Notes: generated by a model from the letters alone, not told the origin. 64,000 nucleotides of DNA from Phlebopus portentosus (GCA_037892935.1 JAYXKI010000009.1:310001-374000); one strand, 5' to 3'. Shown: positions 44,854 through 55,966, counted from the first letter of the stretch. Made by a program: numbers and translations.

Positions 44854-47800
44854 GACAGTATGATGGCCGCCAAATTTGGCGAGGCAAAGTTATGGCCCGT
44901 TTACCTGCAAATCGGGAACCAATCGAAGCGACAGCGATGTAGACCTGGATCTGGAGCAACGCATCTTGTGGCATTGATCCCTTCTGTGCGTCGTTGCCTG
45001 ACTATTCATGCTTTTTCCCGACGAAATCCACACAGTTACCGAAGAATTTCAAAAGCTTTGTGACGCGGATGGTGAAAGGGAAAAAGGTTACACCCGACCT
45101 GCTTGCTCATTGCCGACGTGAATTGGTGCAAGCATGTTGGCGAATAATGCTCGACGACGCATTTGTACAAGCATGGGCTACAGGGGTGGTCCAGACGTGT
45201 AAGGATGCAGTCCTTCAAAAATGGTATCCGTGGATTCTTGCATATTCAGCAGACCTTCCGGAGAAGTACGTTCACGAGTTTCACTCGAATTACGTGTGAT
45301 TTTCACTTCTTTTGCTTCGTATAACCAGATTCCTGATGTCATGCTTGCGAGTACTGGGCAGATTACCATGTCCTCGCTGTCTCATCCCGGCGAATGAAAT
45401 TATATCAGTTTTAGGAAAGAAAAAAGACATGAAATATCAAACCAAGTATAGACGTATAGATGACGATAGGAATCAGCATGCTGTCGTGATGGCTCGCTCT
45501 TTCATCTATGGTCAATGAATGGGATTAGGCTCTGTCGCTGTCAAGAATCAACTAGACCCCTGTTCGCTAACCCCTACAGAGAATGCCTTCTCGAATCGGC
45601 TTTCGCATCTGGGATTCAATATCTACGATGTAATGGTTGTTGACGTTCTACATGAATGGGAGGTAGGCATTTGGCCGTCTATACTGAGACACCTCGTCCG
45701 TATACTAGCGACATACAAGGACATTGATCGAGTTCAAGTTATGAATGAGCGGTGCGTGTACCTGACAGGTTACGCTGTACAACAATTAACGTCAACATTT
45801 AATGACATCACAGGGTGCGCTTCACACCAGGCTTTGGTGAAAGCCTTAGAACATATAAAGGCAACCTTTCCGAGTTCAATCAAATGACAGGATATAATTA
45901 CGAGGACGTGCTGCAGGTAAATTCTTTGCTTCGGTCACGTTCGCAAATGCATATACCGTATTTACAGTGCGCGTTACCTATTTTCGACGGACTCTTCGAC
46001 GACCCGCACGAATCCATAGTTCGGTCCTTAATTTATCGGACAGCGACAATGCATTCACTGTCAAAGCTCCGCATTCACACGGACGCAACGGTTGCTGCTC
46101 TTCATGAGGAGATGCAACGATTCGCAGACTCAGTGCACAAATTCATAAATGAGACATGCGAAGAATTTCATACGACAGAACTGCATTCGGAAATTGAAAA
46201 GCGCCTGAGACGGCAGGCAAGGGCGAAAATGACGCGAACAAGCGGAGACTCGACGAACCCCAAGAGCTCAGGCGGAAAAAAGAAGTTCAATGCAAACACT
46301 GCAAAGTTCCACGTCATCGGAGACTACCCACGATCTATTGTCGAAAGGGGGTCAACGGATTCATATAGCACTGCCAATGTCAGTGGAAATACTTCCATCG
46401 TCTGAAATTACATGTAACTCTTTCTCAGGGAGAATCGGAACACAAATTTACTCGCAACATGTACCTCAGAACAAATCGTGTAAATTACGTCGAGCAAGTC
46501 TCTCGGTTCCAGAGGCGACTGGACAGCGTGGGTCGTATTGACGAGAGGGATGGAAATCAGCGATCTGAAGCAGCAGAAGCAGATGTCCAAAGCGCCGAGC
46601 GTTTGAATCCTTTCATGCGCGACACTTCACTTGACGGGGATGGAGACCAGAAAATTCTGGAGAACAGCAGGTACTCTGTAGCGATGAAAGGCTCAGTCAC
46701 TCTAGATCTTCCTTCGTGGTTGACGACATATCGATTTGACCCAGCGGTGCAGGTACGTATGCGGAAAATAGACACTTAACACATTTGTAATATTTTTTCA
46801 CGCACAGAACTTCCATAGTGACTTAAAGGCTCATTTGTTTTCCCGATTGAAGGGATTAGATTCTGCGGACGACGACATTCAATACTCAGGTTCGGAGAAG
46901 AATGACGTGGTGATCAAGAACAATAGATTGTACTGTCATCCTTGGATAACCATAAAGTATACCGCATACGACATGGAAAGGGAAACAGACTCCATTGGAC
47001 CGCAGGCCATCAAAAATGACATCATGGTATTAGCAAGAGACAGAGAAGTCATTGATAATGCAGAGTCCCCGTTCTGGTACGCTCAGGTCCTACGCATTTT
47101 TCACGTTGATGCGCACCTTTTAAGCGACCCAGGCAGCGCACTGGCTCGAGTTGATTTCCTGTGGGTGAGATGGTTCGGACGTGCAGTAGAAGACAGATAT
47201 GGAGATAATGCGTGTAGATTAGAACGCATTAGGTTCGTAACAGATGAGGATGGCACATCCCCATTTGGATTCGTAGATCCATGTCTCATCGTCCGAGGCG
47301 TGCATCTTGTGCCTGCGTTCCGCTACGGCCGCACGAAACAGTTTCTAAGGCCGTCTGTCTTCGTTCGTGCTAAAGAGGGAGCTGAAATTGTGGATGACTG
47401 GGAATCATTCTATGTAAACAGGTGAGTTGCGCGAAACGAAACAGAGGCTCAGGAACTGACTTCGGTTCTTCAGATTTGCAGAAAGAGATCTCTTTATATG
47501 CAGTACCAGCAGATTTATACAAGATGCTAGGAGTCGCATCTTCAGACGTGGACGACGTTGACGAGGAGGAAGAAGTTCATGAGGAAATGGAGCGATCAGA
47601 GCTGCGAACGAACGAAGACGTTGTCGATTCTGCGGAATATGTCGATTCCGATTGGGATGGCAAGGAGTCTGAAGAGAGTGAGAACGAAGCAATGTCAGAC
47701 ATGGACCTGGATTAGTTCCACATTCGGTTCGAGCAGTTATGACATGTGTACCATGGTGCTTGTAAAGCATTCATGAGGTCGCTCAGTTCCATGAGAACAG

Positions 47801-47908
47801 CAAATACTACAGTGCAATAGCGCGATATATTTACAATTGTTTTCTTTATTGAAATTTCGAAGGAGAAAAGGGGGAGGGAAGGAGGACGACATAAGTCGCA
47901 AAACATCG

Positions 47909-48366
47909 TGTTAGGCGGACGGCTCAGGGACTGAGTCGAGGCAGGCCAACACAACAACAAACAAGTGTGAATGAGATAATCCCAAACACGTCGCTCGGGT
48001 CAAGACAGCTAAGACGAGGCTTAAGTCCAGACCGTCGAATGCTAGGTCGCAGTGAAGGTAAGTAGAATTCAGCAAACTAATAATACAAGAGTAGATACCT
48101 AGGTCGCAGTGAAGGTAAGTAGAATAGAAAGACAAGGAACGAAAGAGTCAAACTATCTACTTATATAGACTTTGGGCGCGGGAAAGGTCTACCCTAATGG
48201 GAAGTCACATGACAAGGAATGGGATGATTAGTGAGCGTGATAGAACATTGTGGAATGTTCCGGCAAAAGGATGAATAAGCGCATAAGAAAAATAAAAGAA
48301 AAGAAAAAGAATATTAAAATAAATGATGACGTCAGAAAAGAAAAGGAAAATGTTCGAGTCCTTACA
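47909..48366 (-). repeat. 3' LTR of element 2 (458 bp)
   Basis: Starts TGTAAGGACTC and ends CGCCTAACA when read on the minus strand. Contains two copies of CTAGGTCGCAGTGAAGG near 48032 and 48100. Confidence 0.95.
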
Positions 48367-51300
48367 TCACCCCCCCTTCAAGGTTGGGCGTCCCGACCAA
48401 CCACATAAGCCTTCTGAGGACGTGAACTTGTACAGCGCTCGCAGGCTTTGTCGAGGTATTGTTAACTTCCTTGGAGCTCCAGGATGTTTGCGGTAGAATT
48501 CTTGAATTGACTCCTGCGCATTATCCTTGACGTCGGATTCTGGCTGCCAAGTCGCTTCCTCATATCCAACCCACTTGACCAGGAATTGGAGCTTGCCTCG
48601 ATGCAGACGCGAGTCGAGTATTTCTTCAACCTCGTACTCTTCCTGCTCATCAATGATCACTGGCGGTGGTGGAGGTGGTTTCTTCTGCGATTCAAAGGAC
48701 GGTTGGACGGCTGGTTTGAGCAAGATCTCATTGAAAACTGGATGGACCTTCTTCCAGGTCTTCGGTAGTTTGAGTCTGTATGCGCTTGTGCCAACCTTTT
48801 CCACTACCTCGAAGGGACCGAACCATTTATCATCCATCTTCTTCGTCGGTCGGATCGTCTTGATATTTCGTCCATCTAAGAAGACTTTCTGCCCTGCCTC
48901 ATAGGTAATGGACTTCCCAGCATGGCGGTCGTAGAAACGCTTCATGTCTTCGTTTGCTTGGGTTAGGTTACCTTGAGCGAGTTCGTGCACCTCCTTGACA
49001 TGTTTGGCAAATTCTTCTGCTGACAGGTTTGATGATGCTGTTCCAACCCCCGTGAAGTCTAAGGGGTGCATTCCCGTATTGACGAAGAAGGGAGATAGCT
49101 TCGTCGCTGAATGTTCACGATTGTTGTATGCGAATTCTGCGAGAGCCAGCCAGTCCGCCCAGTCCGACTGCCGATGGTTGACATATAGCCGCAGGTATTG
49201 TTCTAGTTCCTGATTAACCCGCTCTGTCTGTCCGTCAGTTTGTGGGTGATACGCTGTCGATGGGTTGCCTTCAATGTGGAGGAGCTTGTACAACTCCTTC
49301 ATCATCTTTGCGTCGAATTGCACCCCTCGGTCATGAATGATCTTCCGTGGTAGTCCGTGTAATCGGAAGACGTGGTCTCTGTAGATCCTAGCCATGCCCT
49401 CCGCCGTTAACTTTGTCGTTGTTGGAATTGCATGGATTTGTTTGCTAAAGCGATCGACCACTACGCAAATCGCATTGAACCCATTCGATTCTGGCAACTC
49501 TCCGATTAGGTCGACCGTGACAATCTGCCATGGCGCCTCCGGCACCTCATTAGGGTGCAAAACCTTTGCTCTCGTTGTCCTTAGAGCCTTCGTCCGCTGA
49601 CAACGATCACACCCCCGCACGTACACCCGCACATCTGCACTCATCCTCGGCCACCAGTACCTGCGTGCTATCAGCTGGATTGTCTTTGTTGCTCCTGGAT
49701 GTCCTGCCAGGGTCGAGTCATGGTGTTCCTTCATGACGTCCTCTCTGATGCTCGCTGGTACATATAGTCGGCGGCCCTTTCTCCACATGTCCCCTCTCTT
49801 CTCGACGTCCTTCGGCCTCACTCCCTCGTCCTCTTGTCTCTGCGCTTCCACGACCTTTTCAACGAGTACTTCTCTTGACGTCTGAACCATTCCTCTAACC
49901 AGCCATTCCTTCTTGATGAAAGTCACGTTCTCATTATCGCGCTCGCCCTTGTCATAATCCGCCCGGCGTGACAACAGATCAGCTTTTCCCAACGTCTTTC
50001 CGGGTTTATGGACTAGCGTGAAATCGAACTCAGCTAAATCGAGTCGCCAACGAGCTTGTCGACGATTTAACTTCTGCGGCGATCGGAAGTACGTTAGATT
50101 TGCATGGTCTGTCCATACCTCAAAAGGTTGGCTAGCTCCCTGGAGATATTGTCGCCATTCCTTTAGGGCTTGAACGATGGCGAGCATTTCCTTGTCGTAA
50201 ATCTCATAGTTTCGCTCTGCCTCTAGGAATGTTGACGACCGATAAGCGATCACCTTCCATTTACCGTCTTGTTTCTGGAGAAGGACTCCACCAGTCGCAA
50301 AGTCCGACGCATCTGCTTCTACACGGAAAGGGTCCTCGTTGTTGGGTATCGCTAACACGGGAGGACTACTCAAACGACGCTTCAATTCCTCAAACGCTGC
50401 CTGCTCATCTTCGCCCCATTTCCATTCCACCTTACCCGTTAGGGTAGTCAAGGGTTTGACGACCGAACTGTAATCCTTAACAAAACGTCGCAACCAATTT
50501 CCTAATCCCAGGAATTGTTGTAGCTCGTGGACGTTCCTTGGAACTGGCCAGTCCTGTACTGCCGCCGTCTTCTTGGGATCCATTCGAACTTCGCCATTGC
50601 CAATAATGTGCCCAAGGTACTTGACTGTATCAACTTCAAACTCGCACTTCTGCGGCTTTAGGAAAAGTCCGTTTTGGCGAAGGATCTCAAAGACTCGTTT
50701 GGTGCGTCTGCGGTGTTCTTCTAGATCATTCGAGAAGATGAGAATGTCATCGAGGTAAATGATGACGATACCCTCATGAATTAACTCCCGAAAGATGTCA
50801 TTCATAAAGCCTTGGAACGTCGCTGGCGCATTACACAAGCCGAAGAACATGACTGTGGGTTCGAATAAGCCTAGATTTGTCCGGAACGCTGCCTTCCACT
50901 CGTCTCCCTCGCGAATCCGGATGTTGTAGTATCCCCAACGAACGTCGAGCTTCGTGATGTACCTTGCATCCTTAACCTTGTCGATGAGCTCATTTATCAG
51001 TGGCAACGGGTATTTGTTCTTGACCGTTCCTTCATTGAGCTTTCGATAGTCTTGGATTGCTCGTAAGCTCCCATCCTCTTTCTTGATAAAGAAGAATGGT
51101 GACGCCATTGGAGACTTCGACTGTCGGATACGTCCCGACGCTAGGTTTTCCTCAATGAACTCCCTCATCGCTTCTTGTTCTTTTGGCGATAACGGGTAAA
51201 CCTTGCAGTCGCTGGGTTTGAAATCCGGTTTCAGGTCAATAGCGTGGTCCCACGTTCGGTGGTTTGGTAAGCGTTCGAACGATTCCTCACTAAAGACGTC

Positions 51301-52250
51301 GGCGTATTCCTCCAGGTAAGGTGGCCATTTTGCCGCTTCCTTCATCCGCACATTCCTCACAAACTCTTCATCTATCTCCTCGCTCGACAGTGGCGACTCA
51401 CATTCATCAGGGCAACGGGTGAACTTAACTGTTCCTAACCTCCAATCAATCTCAGGATTATGCTTCGTCAACCAGTCATGTCCGAGGAAGATGTTGCTTG
51501 ACGCTAAGGATGTCACTGCCAGTCGAATCTCTTCCTCGTGTTTCCCAAAGAACATTCGTACGACTACGTATTCCTTGATCAATCCAGCCTCGTTGCTTGT
51601 TCCGTCAGCATTGAAGACTGGTCTAGGCCGAATGTACCTTTGGGTGGGGAAACCATACCGTTTGACAAAACCTTCGTCGATGCATGAGCCCGTGCACCCT
51701 GAGTCGATCAGTGCATGAGCATCAATGAAGTTTTCCTCTTCGAGTAGGGGATTCGACAAGTCTACTTCGTCATCACCTGCCACCTTTGGGTGTACGATGC
51801 TAACAAAGGCGTCTAACTCCTTTCCTCCCGCCCGTCGCACGAACTGATCTGCGTCCACAATGCCCTCGCGCCATACCTCAGCCGCGCGTCTGCCTACTAC
51901 ATCCCACACTGCTTCAGTGACGTTCGCCTGAGCAACAACGTTCTCACGGTAAGGTGCTTCCGCCACAACCTCATTTTTTATAGCGGTTTGATTCCGCTCT
52001 TCCTCTCTCAATTCGCCTGCTTGCGCATCTGTTCTTCTGACAAATAAATCTTCATAGACTTCGAAGTCATCGTTGTCATCTTCAGATTCATCTGGCAGTA
52101 CGTCGGTAAGGATCTTTCGAAGGATGAAACCGTCACTGGTATTCGCATCTTGATATTGTACAACAGGACGATTATATTTTAACGAGTCCAACGAAAAGAG
52201 TCCTTTAGGAGACCGACCAGTCGTTCCGACGTCTACGCCTGGTCTTCTGG
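48367..52250 (-). CDS. pol: Pol polyprotein, element 2 (complete)
   Basis: An open frame of about 1290 aa entered by -1 frameshift from gag; the frame has no ATG near its start. Approximate positions counted from 52191: protease DSGCTGSC 161, reverse-transcriptase YLDD 479, RNase H EADASDFATGG about 615, integrase HHCC finger about 819-860, catalytic core with VTVDLIGELP, IHDRGVQFD and the Glu in QTDGQTERVNQELEQ, and chromodomain about 1184-1240 (EEILDSRLHRGKLQFLVKWVGYEEATW). Chromodomains direct integration to marked chromatin in related elements. All catalytic residues visible in Ty3/Gypsy pols are present. The stop codon directly abuts the 3' LTR, so the C-terminal RGG-type codons double as the polypurine tract. 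Confidence 0.93.
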
Positions 52251-52257
52251 AAAACCC
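52215..52257 (-). promoter_or_regulatory. -1 ribosomal frameshift signal, element 2
   Basis: On the minus strand GGGTTTT (52257-52251) is in gag phase G GGT TTT. Six bases later GACCAG (52244-52239) can pair with CTGGTC (52220-52215). Arrangement identical to element 1. Confidence 0.75.
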
Positions 52258-53687
52258 TCGCCTTCTATGAGTTCTTCCAGCTCAGCAGGTACCGCTCGTA
52301 CATCGACGTCGTCGTCCTCTTCGAAGGAGGATTCCTTTGCTTGGCCGAGTTCCTCGAAGAGCGCCTTTCTGTCTGCTGGGACGAAGGCTGCGATGATGGC
52401 ACGTATTGCTTCACGACCTCGCGGGCATTCCCTGATGTAATGGCCCACCTGACCACACTTGTAACAGGCACGTGTACGACGCGCCTGGTTCATCATCACC
52501 TCCATGGGTTGTCCTAAGCCTCCATACGTTACTCCTGTAGCATCACGACGATCTTGAGCGGGGGGTATGAAAGGACGGGCTGCTTGTTGAGGCGGCATAA
52601 AACGTCTCATTGGTGGTGTCGGAGCTGGTTTCATCGCTGTCGAACTAATTGTCTTTCTCCGACGTTCAGCCATCAGGTCCCTGATTTGGCGCTCGACCCT
52701 GTCGACCTTGACGGCGGCTTTCTTGAACTCTTCATACGACGTCGGTTCATTGGGCAATCTCATGACCCCTTCCACAACCTTCGGGTTTAGCGCCCTCTTC
52801 AGGCGACTCATCAACCATTCGTCGTGTGCCTCTGTTGCTAGGCCAGCATCTACTCGACAAATGTCAAACTTGTTGAAAAACTCGTCGGCGTTGAGGTCTC
52901 CTTGGTACATTGCATCTAGTCGTTCGAAGGCCTTTTGGGATCTGGCAGGGTCATCGAACGAAGTGTCCAGCTTCTTTAAGAAGGCGTCCCAGGCGTCCGT
53001 GAACGTCAGGTTGCCGTCTGCATCGACTGCTCCACTGGTGTAACTCTCTGCCCAGCGAGCCGCAGCACCACTCTTCATGTACGACAGGGCGAACATAATC
53101 TTACTCTTGTTCGTCCTGAACTCTGACTCAGATGCGTAGATGTAGAGGCGCAGCTCTCGCTTGAAGTCCACATAATCGTGTTCACCATCGAAGTCTCTTG
53201 GTTTGGCGACGTGGACCTTCTTCGACACCTTTGATCCTTGGTTCGCACCTTCGCCTGCTGCTTGGAGCGCTAGTGCGACCGCCGTCGCGAGATCAGTCAT
53301 TGCTTCCTTCGATAATGACATCTCGTGTTCTTCTTCTTCTTCTTCGTCTTCTTCGCTCGGTATAAGCGGCGCTGGTTCTCGGAACTTTCCAAATGCCGGA
53401 GAAGGCTCGACAGTGGGGGCCAACGCTTGAGTGGTCGAACCCGATGGTTCTGGTAAGGGGGCCGTTGGTTGCGTCGGAGTAGGAGGTGAGGGCTCGTCTA
53501 CGTCGTCTTCTTGTTTCACTCTCCAGTGGATGGACCTTCCTTCCCTCTGGGAGTACCACCTCTTGGCAGTTTCGTCCCACCAGGCGCCGAAGACTTGATT
53601 TCCTGCTTTGACGATATAATGTCCCCGCGAGGCGCTCCACCTAGAGTTCGCAGGGAGGGCCGCTCGTTGCTCGTCAGTTAGCTCCAC
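52233..53687 (-). CDS. gag: Gag polyprotein, element 2
   Basis: An open frame of about 484 aa with the same layout as the element 1 gag: N-terminal SRGHYIVKAGNQVFGAWWDE block, acidic stretch ending at about 121, capsid-like region, and a CCHC knuckle [17 protein letters not shown] near 407. As in element 1, the first codon here is GTG and the frame is open further upstream without an ATG; the first ATG is at about residue 123 (MSLSKE). The shared lack of an upstream ATG suggests non-AUG or spliced initiation rather than a mutation. The stop TAG at 52233-52235 lies just past the slippery heptamer. Confidence 0.88.
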   Translation of the reverse strand: MELTDEQRAALPANSRWSASRGHYIVKAGNQVFGAWWDETAKRWYSQREGRSIHWRVKQEDDVDEPSPPTPTQPTAPLPEPSGSTTQALAPTVEPSPAFGKFREPAPLIPSEEDEEEEEEHEMSLSKEAMTDLATAVALALQAAGEGANQGSKVSKKVHVAKPRDFDGEHDYVDFKRELRLYIYASESEFRTNKSKIMFALSYMKSGAAARWAESYTSGAVDADGNLTFTDAWDAFLKKLDTSFDDPARSQKAFERLDAMYQGDLNADEFFNKFDICRVDAGLATEAHDEWLMSRLKRALNPKVVEGVMRLPNEPTSYEEFKKAAVKVDRVERQIRDLMAERRRKTISSTAMKPAPTPPMRRFMPPQQAARPFIPPAQDRRDATGVTYGGLGQPMEVMMNQARRTRACYKCGQVGHYIRECPRGREAIRAIIAAFVPADRKALFEELGQAKESSFEEDDDVDVRAVPAELEELIEGEGFPEDQA

Positions 53688-54091
53688 CTTGATAGGCTGG
53701 GGGTGGAACGGGGATCGGGATGCTGTTCGGGCGGGACCGACTTCGGATAACCGGCTCGTCTTTGAAATTGATGACTAAACGAAAGGCTCCGAGGTAGATA
53801 ATGAAGGAGATACTTGTCGACGACTGGACTCTATGTGTTACCCACGAGAAGGTTTGATGGGAGTTCCAGAGAAGGGTGATTCGGAGCGCCACGGTGATGT
53901 GATTGGTTGATACTTCGGGTACTATCGGGTCACGTCGGAGTCAATCGGACTTCGACGGGCAAGATAGGGGTTTGTTGTCTGCACGGTAGGAACCGGGTTT
54001 CGTTCGATGTCGTCCTTCGAAGATATACTTCAGGGGACACGTCACAGGCGAGCGCTCGACGACAACAGAATCGGGCGTGAGCCAGAGGTAG

Positions 54092-54102
54092 GTCTTTCTA
54101 TT
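54092..54102 (-). other. Self-priming type primer-binding site, element 2
   Basis: Minus-strand AATAGAAAGAC adjoining the 5' LTR is complementary to GTCTTTCTATT inside that LTR (plus coordinates 54318-54328), as in element 1. Confidence 0.75.
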
Positions 54103-54103
54103 A

Positions 54104-54561
54104 TGTTAGGCGGACGGCTCAAGGACTGAGTCGAGGCAGGCCAACACAACAACAAACAAGCGTGAATGAGATAATCCCAAACACGTCGCTCAGGTCAAGA
54201 CAGCTAAGACGAGGCTTAAGTCCAGACCGTCGAACGCTAGGTCGCAGTGAAGGTAAGTAGAATTCAGCAAACTAATAATACAAGAGTAGATACCTAGGTC
54301 GCAGTGAAGGTAAGTAGAATAGAAAGACAAGGAACGAAAGAGTCAAACTATCTACTTATATAGACTTTGGGCGCGGGAAAGGTCTACCCTAATGGGAAGT
54401 CACATGACAAGGAATGGGATGATTAGTGAGCGTGATAGAACATTGTGGAATGTTCCGGCAAAAGGATGAATAAGCGCATAAGAAAAATAAAAGAAAAGAA
54501 AAAGAATATTAAAATAAATGATGATGTCAGAAAAGAAAAGGAAAATGTTCGAGTCCTTACA
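54104..54561 (-). repeat. 5' LTR of element 2 (458 bp)
   Basis: Same ends and length as the 3' LTR. Five transition differences between the two, four in CpG context. Confidence 0.95.
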
Positions 54562-54682
54562 CATCGAAGTACCGCACGATGTCTACGTCCCGCACCTCTG
54601 CAGCGCTCGCAAGTGAACCACCCACTAACGGCGATCCCTTAACCGTCCCATCCTCCCTTCCCTTCATGCCCATCGCACCACG

Positions 54683-55037
54683 CTACGGACCATCGAGATC
54701 AAAGTTGGCAGGGCGCGGGCTCGACTTTGCGTGAAGCATCTTGTCGAATGGATCCATTGACATCAGTTCCGTTTGTATGTCGTTCAGGACAGACAGACTC
54801 ACGGGGATGAACTTCACCACCCTCTCTTTCTCGACTTTGGTTTCGCGAGGACCGGTTTCGGTCTCGGTGACTGCTTCGTGCTATCGCCGATGGTCAGATT
54901 TCGACTACGTTACGTTAAAAAAAAAGCCCTACATTGAACCGGGCGTGCGAGATCCAATCTGTGCGCTTGACTGCGGTGCGCACGCATTTCTCGCGTGCTT
55001 TTTGGTTGCGGTTCTCGCGGCTGAGAGCATTCCCCAT
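54683..55037 (-). CDS. Small hypothetical protein with N-myristoylation-type start, 100 aa
   Basis: Two exons: 54933-55037 (35 codons) and 54683-54880 (66 codons including the stop), split in phase 0 by a 52-nt GT-AG intron. The product begins MGNALSRENR, fitting the N-myristoylation consensus (Gly2, small residue, Ser6), then a basic segment KAREKCVRTAVKRTDW. The second half is acidic then hydrophobic (VVKFIPVSLSVLNDIQTELMSMDPFDKML) and ends NFDLDGP. I do not recognise a named family, though the codon-phased intron and protein-like composition support a real gene. It is probably membrane-associated through the lipid and basic patch. A 40-bp palindrome begins 18 bp upstream of the ATG. The element 2 LTR lies about 120 bp downstream of its stop. 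Confidence 0.6.
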
Positions 55038-55966
55038 GGTTGAAAGATCAATGAGGTCGACACGCTGCCGCCAGTACTGGCGGCAGCATGTCGACGCTGT
55101 TGCCCGAAGCGGTGACGCTTCTCAAACTCAGACATGCTTCTTAATGATTTTTTAATGATTTTTCAGCAATTATCCTCAACATCAACACCAGGGAACCGAT
55201 ACATACCCTACAGTCAGACAACATTACAAGGTGACACGCAGCAAGGTATGGGCACCGTTTGAATGCTCGATGGTCATGATTCCCATTCCCTGAGGACTTC
55301 AGCGCTTGGAATAGGTATAGATTAATTGTCGGTTGATAACAAGACGTTTTGCAAGGATCTCGTGCGCATACAATCTGTCTTGAAAGATAGGAATCGGGAC
55401 AGACCGCGAAGGATATGTAAGGTTCAAGATATCGCCCGATCGTAGATCCATTCTCATTTCTAGTCACCTGGCTGCTGCATCATCTTATTTCACAATCCAA
55501 CAGCAAAAAAAAAAAAAAACTCAAGATATGAAGTGCGTTCCAGTAGCCTGTGATATATAAAGTCGGAGAACTGACTGGATATTACCTTTTTTTTTTTCTT
55601 TACTTGACGTTCGAAAAAGAAAATAGGGCTTTACTTTCGGACTGGCCGCGTCGCCAGGTACATTCACTATCTGTCTGCTAGACTGATCCAGATATGCTCT
55701 GTAGGTCTTGGCAGTGCTCCATGTGGGACTTACAATACTCTTCACACACACGTGAAGAGTTGCGTGAGCCTGTGGTTTGGTTTGGTTGTCGACGTGGAGT
55801 TTGAATTTTGAAAGTTGCATCGCTTTCTTTTCGCCTGGAAAGATATAAAACCCCATACTCTGACCTCTACACTCCAGCAGAGCACTCCGAACTGTTTTGT
55901 TACGCTTCCCCCCATTTCTCTTCCTGTCAAGCTTATTCACTCCGAATCGATCTCTTCCTGCACAAC
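55038..55966. other. Divergent intergenic region
   Basis: Holds the promoter of the small gene (minus) and of the DUF6698 gene (plus). It includes the palindrome at 55056-55095, an A run at 55505-55519, a T run near 55588 and a CT-rich tract at 55910-55950 before the ATG at 55967. No gene was supported. Confidence 0.45.
55056..55095. repeat. 40-bp near-perfect palindrome
   Basis: Two 20-bp arms (GTCGACACGCTGCCGCCAGT and its complement) meet with no spacer and have one mismatched pair. The GC-rich core CTGCCGCCAGTACTGGCGGCAG is perfect. It could extrude as a cruciform or bind a dimeric factor. It lies in the putative 5' region of the gene starting at 55037. Confidence 0.85.

Larger units (their letters stand above)
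37197..47715 (+). pseudogene. Plavaka (CACTA superfamily) transposase, interrupted
   Basis: Coding pieces at 37197-37403, 37444-38363, 44859-44985, 45036-45265, 45329-45751, 45815-45915, 45968-46378, 46429-46752, 46808-47421 and about 47474-47715 read as one Plavaka-type transposase. Landmarks: an N-terminal Cys/His finger (KCSGSSCWQYF...HRHEASC), the YSDSMMAAKFGEAKLWPVYLQIGNQSK block, HCRRELVQACWRIMLDD, LGRLPCPRCL, DVLHEWEVGIW, ALPIFDGLFDDPH, GDYPRSIVERG and the late ESEHKFTRNMYLR block. A 6.49 kb LTR retrotransposon splits the second exon. A TGA at 45516-45518 (YGQ-stop-MGLGS) and a frame change after ERDLF near 47495 add further damage; an acidic tail follows in another frame to 47715. The element is therefore not able to make full-length transposase. 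Confidence 0.85.
47909..54561 (-). mobile_element. Chromoviral Ty3/Gypsy LTR retrotransposon, element 2, coding-intact
   Basis: A 6653-bp element on the minus strand with 458-bp LTRs and 5-bp target duplication CATCG (47904-47908 and 54562-54566). It encodes gag and pol without internal stops. Its LTRs differ at five positions, all transitions. It is related to element 1 (protein similarity very high throughout) but the LTRs are about 95 bp longer, with an internal duplication. It inserted just downstream of the Plavaka gene and about 120 bp past the end of the small gene at 54683. Confidence 0.95.

Noticed and set aside
44986..45035. Apparent 8-base frameshift insertion in the Plavaka gene
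   Set aside because: A normal 50-base GT-AG intron here restores the frame and the expected IPSLPKNF segment.
47909..54561. Element 2 as part of the Plavaka transposon
   Set aside because: It has its own LTRs and CATCG target duplication and lies outside the transposase gene.
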